Part shown: one piece after another, positions 48,829 to 59,090 of the stretch
Position numbering within the stretch: the stretch's first letter is position 1
Layout: the number at the start of each line of letters is the position of its first letter
Assembly: GCF_008831285.2 (NCBI RefSeq)
Contig: NC_045142.1
Location: 6,333,501-6,397,500, forward strand
Direction: 5' to 3'
Length of the DNA: 64,000 nt
DNA from: Nymphaea colorata
Lineage: Eukaryota > Streptophyta > Magnoliopsida > Nymphaeales > Nymphaeaceae
Made by a program: the position numbers and the translations under genes
Notes under the pieces: generated by a model
Databases searched by the model: none
Told to the model about the DNA's origin: nothing
Seen by the model: the letters and a program-made list of their open reading frames with translations, nothing else

Positions 48829-49272
48829 ATAGTCAAGTTATTGTCATATTCTTGTTAAAATTTTGAAACTATAGTTCGACCTCAGCCATGAACAATTCCT
48901 GGCTTCGCTTTTGATCCCAACTAAAATGATGACTGCACCTATCAATGTGCCCCTGTGCCTTCATGCCTACGTACTTCAAGGTTGTTATTTCGTTCCTACG
49001 GCACCACAGCAGCAGTGTCTTCTTGCCACAATAATTTTATAGTGAACTATAGTTATGTTACGGTCTTGTTCTTGTTAAAATTTTGAAACTATAGTTCGAC
49101 CCTACATTGCTCATCGCAAGTATGATGGTGACTGGAGGGGTCAACCTGTCAATGTGCGTGCCTCTGTGCCTTGCCTTCATGCCTGCGTACTTCAAGCTTG
49201 TTGTTTCGTTTCTCCAGCACCACAGCAGTCCTGTTCTTTCAGTGTCCTCTTGCCACAAAATTTTTCTAGTGC
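48829..49272. repeat. Tandem duplication, ~220-base units, related to a dispersed family
   Basis: Unit 1 (about 48829-49043) and unit 2 (about 49049-49272) share cttgttaaaattttgaaact, atagttcgacc, atcaatgtgc / gtcaatgtgc, tgccttcatgcctacgtact / tgccttcatgcctgcgtact, tcaag.ttgtt.tttcgtt, gcaccacagcag and tcttgccacaa.a. The phrase gaaactatagttc followed by a gctcc/gcttcg end also occurs at 12236-12290. Unit 2 lies next to, or within, the LTR element remnant. Confidence 0.88.
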
Positions 49273-50030
49273 CGCAAATCTCTTTTCTTCCTTGAGCATG
49301 CCTTTTAGGGTTTGATGGCGTTTCTTTGATGTTGCATCTATTCCTTCCATCCTATCGGCCAATATCTGCACCTTTTCTTCGACTACGCTCATGTTTTCCT
49401 GTATTTGGATGAACCTCTTCGTCGTTCATTCTTGCATTGTGACGAAGAAATCCATGAACAAAGCAATCTGATCTCCAATGCTCCTCACCCTGCCCCTCTC
49501 GGGACTCTTCTTTGGACTGTGCATCAAAGCGATCAATTTGGGAAAATAAACAAACGCTTTGATACCAAGTTGAGTAGTGAAAGAGGGAGATTTCTCCTCT
49601 AACCTATGATCAACACCTAACTAATCTAGGAAGGAATTGAAAGAGATGCAAAGTAGAACAAAATTGTCTGGAAACAGAAAGGAAGCACCAATAATCATTA
49701 GGGTTTTAATTAACTCAAGATCGATTACAAATGAGGGCTAACACCCTTATATAGAGTAAAAGAGGTTCTACAGATCTGGATCCAAAGAAGAGAATAACAA
49801 ATAAAATTCAAAATATGAAAATAGATCATGATGCTCCACTCCTACAACAAAAATGCTCAACAAGTTATCTTCGAGTTTAAAGTAGATTGCATATGGCCGT
49901 TCTATTCTTCCTGATTTACTATGTCAATTACAAGTAGGCATCTGTGGAGTCTTGAGCTCTCTCTTCAATCAAATTTCATATTTTGCTTGGTGTAATGTCC
50001 TCTGACCATTTCCTTACTGCATAAGTACGC
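49192..50030 (-). mobile_element. Truncated LTR retrotransposon: LTR, primer-binding site and short gag-like frame
   Basis: On the minus strand an LTR-like region (from about 50030 down to 49571; outer edge not resolved) has a TATA box (actctatataaggg, around 49745-49758), a transcribed R/U5-like part, and ends ...ctactca. After three bases (act) comes tggtatcaaagcg (49555-49567), matching the primer-binding site for initiator methionine tRNA (TGGTATCAGAGC) except at one position. Downstream a frame 49392-49192 encodes a charged helical stretch (VEEKVQILADRMEGIDATSK) of the type seen at gag N-termini. No protease, reverse transcriptase, integrase or second LTR was seen. The element is truncated at the 220-base duplication. 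Confidence 0.7.
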
Positions 50031-50176
50031 TCCTGCACCTTCGTTTCTCATAGTTTAAATGGGCTTCTAGGGGTACATTGAAGCACTTAAACTGGTTAAA
50101 CGACAACTTTATATTCAAGGAAATAGCTAGAACATAATGGATACACTATTTGGCATGATTGAGTGAACCACATAAA

Positions 50177-50622
50177 TAGGGATGTACAACGAGCTAGTCA
50201 AGCTCGACCTCGGTCAGCGTGAACTCGATTCAAGTCCCATATACTCCACTCGATTCGACTCGAGCTTTATGAGGTGAGCTTGAGCTCGACTCGCTTAACC
50301 AAGTCCAAGCTTGAGCTCAACTCGCTTAACCAAGTCCAAGCTTGAGCTCAACTCGTTAAAATTTTCACAATCTTGTTTAAGTCATTTTACGTTTTTGTAC
50401 AAAAATAATGATTAATGTTGAATGAGTCTAATAGAGTCGAGTTCATCCAACTCAAACTCGACTCATTTACAAACTCGAGTTATCAATTAAGCTCGAACTC
50501 AATTCGTTCAACTTATGAATTAAACTCGAGTAGAGTTTAATTGATTGAGTTCGAGTCGAGTAGAGTTTAATTGATTGAGTTTGAGTCGAGCCAAAGTTTG
50601 CTTAACTCATTGAACATCCTTA
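50177..50622. mobile_element. Non-autonomous hAT-like element (MITE) with 8-bp target duplication
   Basis: The left terminus TAGGGATGTACAACGAG and the reverse complement of the right terminus TAAGGATGTTCAATGAG form 17-base inverted repeats with three mismatches. The element is flanked on both sides by CACATAAA (50169-50176 and 50623-50630), an 8-bp duplication as made by hAT transposases; hAT ends usually start C/TAGGG. The interior (446 bases in total) is built from short words such as gagctcgactcg, including local duplications (cttaaccaagtccaagcttg twice; tttaattgattgagtt twice). There is no coding capacity. Confidence 0.85.
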
Positions 50623-50630
50623 CACATAAA

Positions 50631-53600
50631 TGATGAGTAAGCTAGCAGGTAGATGGACTAATGCCGAAGACATGACTTCTTAGTTAGGTAGATATGTCCA
50701 ATAAAATATGCCCAACGAGCCTCAATGGTAATTATCAATTTGATAGAGTTATTTTTTTTCAAAAAACGAACCATAAAAAGAACAATTCAGGAATTTTTTC
50801 ATTTCCTTTAAGCACCTAAAAAAAGCCTGAAAGCCTTTTCCATCTACATCCTTGGTTTCCGACCACTGTTTTTATTGAATAAGTTGCAATAGAACACATT
50901 TTCAAGTATGTTAGGGCTGGCACAATGTTTGTAGTGCACTAGCTGAATTAAAACAGATCATTAGTACCACAGATCTTCTGAATACCAGCCAAACTTGTAT
51001 AAGAGATACATTGTCTCTCTCCCTCTGGTTACCTCACACCAAACACCGGTTTCTTCCCGCAAACAGTGGAGAGAGAGAAAGAGAGATTGAGAGAGAGAGA
51101 GGACAAGAACCAGAGACTCCACAATGGCACTCCTAATCCAAGAACAATATTCTTCAACAATACTACCAAATAGCACCCTACAGGACTTGAACCAAGGATG
51201 TGATTACTACACGCGAACTTGATTGGTTGCGGAAACCATCATTTGGTGGGTCTATGTTTGTGAGAGAGAAGAAAACTAGAGTTTTAACTTTCAATATTCA
51301 TTGAAACGTAAAACGCCATCCTTTTATATATATATATCTTTTGTGATCTAACCTTATCGATATGATCTTAAGAATAAATTGATGCAAAACATACATGAAA
51401 TTGATCATTTGTTGGAACTTTAATAGCATCAACATTTTGACAATAAAAAAATCCACATTTTTCATAAAAACAACTTGAATAAAAATGTATTTTATATCAA
51501 AATATTTTTTATAAATATATTAAGATGTTTATACTTATTTAAAATATTTTTTTTAGCAAAATATTAAAAGAGACTGGTTTTTATTGTTGACCTGTTTCTA
51601 CCAATCTCTCTCTCTCTTTCCACCATTGTTTATCAGGATATTTGACATGACAAGATTTTTTTTTTTTTTTTTTTGTTTTGTTTTTCTTATGCTTCCCTTT
51701 TCAAGTTTCAACTAAATGATACGTTGGATGTAATAATCTGCTTTATTTTTCAGGGACAACATTTAATGAAGAGCAAAAGAAATTCAGTTGTCATGGTTTT
51801 ACAAAATAACTTCTATTAATGTCAAATAATTTGGAATTAATATAAATAACTTGTATTAATATATTAACTTGACAACTGCCATTAATTAAGAAATCTGTGT
51901 TCAATCGCTGATCCACATGCACGAAAGGGAAGAAATTAACCACAGTACCAATGACCCGTGCAAGTACCTGAAGGGCAACGAATCGCTCGGTTTGTTGCAG
52001 CTGTGTCTGTAAATGGGGTGATGTCCTGGCCTGAGAAGGAGGGTATTTCTCCAGCCACCACGTTGGGCGTCGCCGGAATCTGGCAGGCGGGAGGGTATGA
52101 ATATCAGCGTCCTTGCCGCCGTTCCCTCCAATAACTTGTGAAGCAGTTGGTGGTGGTGGCAGTGAGCTACTTTGCGGTCCTCATGAGGTTTCAAGATTAA
52201 AGTAGTTTGCATTAGTGCTGTTTTGAGTATCAACACATGAAAGTCAGGTCCATCTTCTCCAAACTGTACAATTGATTAGTCGTTATATGTATAATTAATT
52301 ATTATTCAAATAGAAATATGAAATCAAAATAATGTCAAACTATAATTTAACTCTTTGCTTTAAATCGTGCCAAGCTCTATGTACCTATGGCATCTTGGTA
52401 CCGCAGTTGCACACGGTTTGAAGTATTCTTTTCAAAAACTTTTTGTAAATCATACATAATATGTGTTATTACATTGACTTATACTAAAATCTCTTGTACA
52501 AATTAATGCTCACCGAATTTGTCGATTTTTTTTGTTCTCTTCACTAAAATTCTTTGTCATAGATTCTAACTGATACATCTAGAATTGCTTATTGAGAAGT
52601 TGGGTTTTATAAGCTTATAAAGTTTGAAAATGTTTGCGTACTTTCCTCAATTCATGCCTCCACAACTGAAGAGACGTGCGTCTTCCTGAAATACCTTCTT
52701 GTGCATGGCCAGCTTATGCACATTAGGAACATCAAACTTTTCTTGTTTTAAACACATAAAACTAGGTATAACTATGAACAAATAGCATGTAACATTCACC
52801 CATTAAAATTTATGAAGATAATATTAATGACATACACATGTTTTCAAAAATATATTTTAAATGAGTTGGGCAATTTCGACCACCTGTGACAAATCAATGG
52901 CATGCATTTTGGGACTCATGATAGCATTTCGATATATGTTGTCAAGAATTATGTTTCTCTACAAATTGGTTGTTTGAGGATGTTCACACGTAGTTTATGT
53001 TTATGGCCTTGTCTCAAATTTGCAATGGCAAGAGCTCAACCATTGGGTGGTTCTTGGTGGGGGTGCTGCAAACAAGTGGATATATGTATGAATAAGTGTT
53101 AGTAAATAAAAACTTTAGTGATTGTAAATATTTATAATTGATGTACAATGTTACTTGAACAAGCTTCATCGTATATGTCATCTTCTGTAATCTCATATGC
53201 CGATGAGATATATTGTTGCTAGAAAGCCATCTAAAAAAACATATTGTAACATAATATTAGATGTAAAACAAGTGTAGATGTATGAACAACATAAATGAAT
53301 ATTAGTATTAAAAAATGTAGATTAACAGTGTCTTGTTTTAACAATGCAAAATAGTGGCATCATTTATCAATGTAAAATAACATAAAAAGGATACCATGTC
53401 AATCCATAGAAAAATATCTAACACTAGTAAACAATAATATATGTGTGAACCATACTGACTATCTTTGGCAAAATGATTAACCACAAAGTATTGTACATCC
53501 TCTGTAACCCAAGTCACAATATTTTTCACATTATCAACATTAGCAATTAACACGTTATAGAAGTGTAGATCAATATCACAATCATTATTACTGTCAACCA

Positions 53601-53662
53601 CTTCTCTTCCTAAAATGACAAACATATCTCTAGGTTTTAATTTATTAACATGTCAATAATTT
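50631..53662. other. Intergenic; no gene recognised apart from one repeat copy
   Basis: The frame 51901-52236 (minus) has no known domain. At 51176-51235, read on the minus strand, ttggttcaagtcctg resembles a tRNA-type B box, so a SINE fragment is possible. Poly-T occurs at 51657-51675. The left limit of the CACTA remnant is not resolved and may reach into this stretch. Confidence 0.35.
51345..51612 (+). repeat. Dispersed AT-rich repeat family, copy C
   Basis: It aligns with 29600-29885 and with the reverse complement of 13930-14215. Landmarks: tatgatcttaag, attgatgcaaaa, agcatcaacattttgacaat, tttttcataaaaacaacttga, tataaatatattaagatgtt, and tttctaccaatc at the end. It is closer to copy A in some blocks (aagatgttta). 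Confidence 0.8.
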
Positions 53663-55790
53663 TCAATCAGCTCTTCTACAAAAAAAAAAAAAATCATGTT
53701 GCTCTTGTGACGTTATGGTGAAAGGTTCATCTTTCATACATCTGAAGTTGGTGTTGCTGCACGTGAATCCAAATTGCTTTGGTTTTTTGTCATGCCTGTG
53801 TGAACTAATTACATCATACCATTCATATTTAAATAAAACAAACTTCAAAGTCTTTGTATTAGTGACCTCCATAATGTATGTGTCAAATCCATAGTATACA
53901 ACTTCACTAATAACAAGATTCGTATCTCTTGAACTGGAGAAACTAGAGGTCAGTGCAATAATGAGTATATCACTATTCTGGCACTTTATGCAGATTTCTT
54001 TGCCCTTTACATGAAATTTAAACCCATTAGGTATGAAGCTCTTGTATTGCAATATAATTTTTCTAAGAAGCTAAGACAACCATAAAATATCTTCTAGTAT
54101 ATGTTGACTTTGATGGTCACATTGTCGACCAATCTATCACATAAAAAATATGAATAATAAATGTAATATATAGATTATTTGTAGAGCGAGTCAGTGGACT
54201 TCTATGATACCAACACAAGTGTGAACTTGAAACCAATATGGAAATGTTGCTTGAATAAGTACACATAGGTTAAAGGGAACATGAAACCCACATATAATAA
54301 ATTAATGAATATATCTAGCTGCCTAAAGGAATACTTATGCAAGATATCATTCCACTTCCAGATGATTTAATAATATGTACATATTCACCTGTTGGGGTTA
54401 AGGTGTCCAATAACACTACCATGCTTAATGGACGGCCTACTAGATTTACAATAAATTCATCTTCTCAATTCCCAAAAACATGTTTGTTGTTTCTTTTGGA
54501 CCTATTGAATCTTGTTTCAAAGCTATGAAAATATGTTGAATAAAATGTCATGTACTCATCTACCAAATACCCTAGTACAATAGAACCTTTTGGTTGGCTC
54601 TTATTATGTATGTAATCTTATGTTTCAATAAGCACCTACATAAAGATGGACCTAAATGTGTATGCACAAATAATAAGTGTGAGATAATAGAATTACACAT
54701 ATATCAATAGGATACATCCGACGATGTTGCACAAGCCCACCCAAATGAGCCTCATGAGTTAAATGGATCGTGAAATATATCATGATTTAAAAAATGATGG
54801 TTTGAATATCATCACATAATGTGATTTCTATTTGTTCTTCCGTTTATGGCAATTCATTATTTGGTATAGCCTTCAAATATAACTTTATAAAAAACTTGCA
54901 CAGTTTAAGTAACTTAAAGTTGACTTTTTTTTTTGTAATGACCTATGTACAGCCATTCATATTAAATGTACTAGGAGCAGTTGGTCCATGTATGTATATG
55001 GTCACTTCATACACAGAGTTTTGATTGACTTTTTTTCTCCTTTTTAAATGCATTTGTAGTACATTGTTCTAATGTGTCTTTCCACCGTGACACACCACGT
55101 TTGTTGCATGTATGTTTTGACATAGGCTCTTTCTGATATAACATGAAATTAATGAGGCACATATCTATTGTTTCATTGTAAACTCTCAATCATGTGATGC
55201 TCTTCTCGGCCTTGTACAAAGTCTTTGGTAACTGGTTTCAGTAGAGAAAACTTCATACAATATATTAAGTAACATACTGAAGGACTTGTTGCTCCACCCG
55301 CATAAAATCTTGATACAAAACAAGTGGTTTAAAAAAAATTATTTTTTGTATGTCTACTACTGCAGCCTAGATAAAGTTAATCTTCTATGTCTCTATTCAG
55401 TCTTTCATACATGTCAAAATGTTCTCCTTGTTTGATAACATGGTTGATAGGCCTAGCTAAAGCTGGTTCATCTTTATGCATGTGACATCATCTAGCATTT
55501 TGTGCATGTCTTCAAAGTCTGTCGATGGGTGGTTAACTTCCAGCAAAGGTGGCAAAACTAATTTCCCATGATAATGCCACCAAATATAAAACTAACTGAA
55601 TCAACGGCAAACAATATGATATAATGCATCAAACACATTTTGAGATCTAAAATTATTGCATTTCACACATGGACTTCTCATTCTTCCATTGATAATAACT
55701 TTATTAGCACTCACAAAATTAAATAAATAGTCCACACCATTGAAATATTGTACAATATATCTTCTTTCCATGAACTAACCTCAATCATCC
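53663..55790 (-). mobile_element. CACTA (En/Spm) transposase remnant lacking the catalytic core
   Basis: On the minus strand, in the order usual for plant CACTA transposases but broken by stops and frameshifts: (1) a transposase-associated domain at about 55790-55540, with INGRMRSPCVKCNNF and W.HGK; (2) a conserved block before the transposase domain at about 55400-55050, with LPKTLYKAEKSI, YNETIDMCLINFMLYQKE, and CNKRGVSRWKD; (3) DUF4218 at about 54950-54300, with LLKLCKFFIKLY, IHLTHEAHLGGLVQHRRMYP and NKSQPKGSIVLGYLVDEYM; (4) DUF4216 at 54052-53663, with GFKFHVKGKE, YYGFDTYIMEV, FVLFKYEWYDV and DEPFTITSQEQ. Only about 100 bases separate blocks 2 and 3, where the catalytic transposase domain should be, so that core has been deleted. 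It cannot encode an active enzyme. Confidence 0.87.
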
Positions 55791-56246
55791 ATATCGTCAT
55801 AGCTTCAATCTAAATAATCACACACAGATACATCGAGATAAGCTAGCTGTCAACAAAAGATCTAATACTAAGATAACCATAGATTAATGCATATAATAGA
55901 CATTCAAGAATATTATGATATGTAGGAAAGTCAATTAACCAAGATAAACAGTTGCATGCATATATGGGCATTCAAGTACTATTTCTAGCTCACTCAAAAA
56001 CATTGAAGTAGGTGAACTACCAAACCATTGACCAGTTGAAGTTTTGATTTTTCAAGTTCTATATTTAGATATAGATGTCAGTATTCTATTTTTATGTTCT
56101 TTTTTTCTTTGGATGTGCTTCATTTTTGCTATATTCTAGCTAATATGTATGTACGTTGAAATATGTACTTGATAACCAACTGATAGCTATATTGATGCAT
56201 GGAAAAAATATCATATTTATGCACACACACACATAGAGACACACAC

Positions 56247-56304
<58 letters not shown>

Positions 56305-57819
56305 GATAATTGGTACGATCTTAAAAATCACAATTCAGAAAGCACGTATTCTCTAAGTTGCTTAAGAATTCTTCTTCAAATTAGTGCTTATATATTCATT
56401 CAGCCTCTAATGGTGGTTAATCTCAAAGAGAAGTTAGGCAATTCAGTTAGAAATATTTCAAGAAAAGTCAAGCCGTAAACTTGAATTTTAGATAAGTTAA
56501 GGGAAACTGTCATATTTCCTGTGGCTTCTTGGAATTCACATACATTCTTCTCTGCCTGCTTGAGATCAGATATCAGTCTAAATCTCATATTGAGGACCAG
56601 AATGATGGGGGAACACGTAGCTATGGACAATGTGCATATCATCAAACAAAAGCCACAGCTTTGAGCATGATATGAGCTTTTTACATCCTATTATCACCTT
56701 TTTGTTCCTGCTAAACCCTTTTTTGGATCCTGAAGTTATATGACAGGTGATAGGCATATCAACCTACTTGTGTTTTTGATGACTACATGTTTTGTCTTCT
56801 GGGCAAAATTAACATCGCCAAAAAATGTTATAAATTCGACCTGCTACACGGTTATAGATTAGTATTGGAGATAATAGAATGTCCTCATTGAGATGTGGTG
56901 AACTATGTGTGTGATCTTAAGACTGATTTTCACGAAATTTGAGGACAAATTAAATGAGGTTAATCCTCGAAAAGCGATGGAAAATATAAGCAGGGATACT
57001 TCAGAGATAGCAGAGGGTCCCAGTTTGTAGAACATAACAAATCAAGTGAGGGGGAGGGCGCATCAAATGACTCATCCACATGTCCTGTAGAAGGGCCGCA
57101 ACCCAGATAGGTTTGTAGAATCCTCCGTCTGATTTTTTAACTTCATTTCATAAGCTTCGTTAGCTACTTGAGCAATTTATTTACTTAAAGAGAAATCTAA
57201 AGCTTGGATCATCTCCTAGGGGAAAAATGAAGAATATCACACTAAAATGGAGGAAACATAATGTGATCAAGGCACCCAAGTTTTTCAAATTTCATGGGTG
57301 CGCTGTGATCACACACAATATAAAACAAAGGAAGACCTTCCTCTACGAAATGCTGAGTCGATGAGATCCTGCACGTAGATAGTAGACGTCTCATCCATCT
57401 TGAATCTATGGACGATGAGGCTCTCATGTTGCCTAACATCAGCTCACCCATTAGTCAAACAAAGAGAGAGAGAGAGACTGAATCAAATGGAGATGAAAAA
57501 ACCCTCGACCAAGAAGTAGGTGAGCAATGGGATTCGATGACACAGCCAAAGTGCGCCTCAAAGACTACCGGGATGGAGAAGGGGGAAACCGACGAAGATT
57601 TTGGGGTGGAAGACTGGCAGTAGATGGAGAAGCAGGAAGTGGACGGAGATTTGGGGGCAGAGAGCGAAGAGGAAATGGGAAAGGGGGTCTGGTTTGGGAA
57701 AGTAAGGGCAACCTTTGATGCGAGAAGAATAACCGATGGTCAAATTTCATCATTACCGACATCATGGCAGCAAATGAGTAAAGGTAGCTATGTCGATGGC
57801 ATCTAAACACCATCCATAG
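55791..57819. other. Stretch between the CACTA remnant and a CACTA-type terminus
   Basis: This may be the 5' part of the same CACTA element. It holds a GA run at 56250-56301 and a GA-rich stretch with overlapping short frames at 57408-57720. No domain was recognised in any frame. Confidence 0.3.
56250..56301. repeat. GA dinucleotide microsatellite
   Basis: About 50 bases of (AG)n preceded by a broken CA stretch (acacacacacatagagacacacacg). It has no recognised gene context. Confidence 0.96.
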
Positions 57820-58316
57820 TAATCAGATCAATAGTGACGGCCGAGAATAGCCGTCAGCTAAAAATCTGAATCCCCACTGACGTCCTTAACATATGTTAAA
57901 GTATCTATGCCTGTGCATACAGGGAAGGCTCACCATTTCTTACATGCGCTGCGCAGATCAGTAATGATCATACAAACAACGATGGGTAATTTGGAGGAAT
58001 GTTAGTATTAATAATTAGACAAACGTTCGATGGAATGTTCCAGTAATAATCGACAATAATGACGGTCTGACGGGATGCCAGAGACATTCTATCTCATCCG
58101 TTAGCACACGTCTAGTCTTAATTTATCGACATGTCCCTCCTCACTATCAGTAAACACGAACCTCACTGTCAGTAAATGAGAAGCTTTTCTAACGATCTCT
58201 TCTAGTCATCGGTAAAAATCTGCTATACTATCATATTGTCTGTCTCGTCAGTGAAATTTAACTTTTACTGACGGTTTACCTTCTTCTTGTCAGTCAAAGT
58301 CGGATCTTTCATAGTG
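57820..58316. mobile_element. CACTA-type element terminus with subterminal repeats
   Basis: On the minus strand the sequence at 58316 begins CACTATGAAAGATCCGACTT, opening with the CACTA motif of En/Spm elements. Over the next roughly 500 bases short words of the type ctgacgg / ccgtcag / gtcagtaaa recur many times in both orientations (for example tgacggccgag...ccgtcag near 57836-57858, cgtcagtgaaa near 58247, actgacggttt near 58267), as in CACTA subterminal regions. The matching opposite terminus was not found in the window. It may be the outer end of the element whose remnant lies at 53.7-55.8 kb. Confidence 0.7.
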
Positions 58317-58945
58317 GACACTCACTCACTCTCTTTTCTCTTTATTTATGTCCTCCCTTTCTCTCTTAAATTTTCGGGGAGTTGTGTTGCTTATTTAAAC
58401 GACTCTGGATCAACTTAAAGTTACCTATTTCCTGATACTAGTTTAATAATAAAAATAAGGGGCAGCATCGGGGCAGATTAAGTGGTGGCATAAAAGATTA
58501 ATTAGAGTTCTTTTTCTTTTCTAAAAAGAGTTTTCTGTGACCCAAGACATGCTTTTTATGTTGATAGCGTGTCAACTTAAAATTGCATTATTTTGTTCAA
58601 TATTAACCAAACTGAGTGAGGCCTTTCGGGGATTTCGAGCACAAGATGGTGGAAGCTATGTCTATCCATGAGAAGCGTGACTGGGTAATTAGACAAACTT
58701 GCTTCATGCATTCGTAGTTGGAAGCCTATCAAATCTATGTCAGGATTTGGCTGTGACTTGGATAAATGTGATGCATGAAAATTGATCTAATTTTTTGTGG
58801 GCAGTTTCAACTTTTAAGAGAAACTGTTTATACATAGTAAAATGGAATATCAAGAACCATTCCTAGTTTGCAAAGAAGCGCCATACCACCTTACGGAGTT
58901 GTCCTAAAATCCGCTTCCCATTTCTATAAACATTAGAGTGAATGT

Positions 58946-59090
58946 GAAAGCTTGCTTTTGAACCCCGTTTAATCATACATGAGTACCAATGCATGCCGCT
59001 AAAAATTCTTAACAATGTCGTGATTGAATGATTGTAAACTTGGTTTTGTCAAAAACTCAATTTCAATAAAAATTATATTTCCAAAATGGA
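58946..59090 (+). repeat. Dispersed repeat, inverted partner of 61741-61932
   Basis: It shares gaaagcttg.tttgaacc..gtttaatca, ccgctaaaaattctta, gattgaatga, ttggttttgtcaaaaactca and atatttccaaaatgg with the reverse complement of 61741-61932, in the same order. The other copy carries about 45 extra bases in the middle. Confidence 0.75.

Noticed and set aside
53338-53625. 95-codon minus-strand frame beyond DUF4216 as a possible continuation of the CACTA protein
   Set aside because: No recognisable CACTA motif; the end of the remnant was set at 53663.
57408-57813. Several short acidic or basic frames in a GA-rich stretch
   Set aside because: Overlapping frames on both strands in low-complexity sequence, and inside a probable CACTA region.
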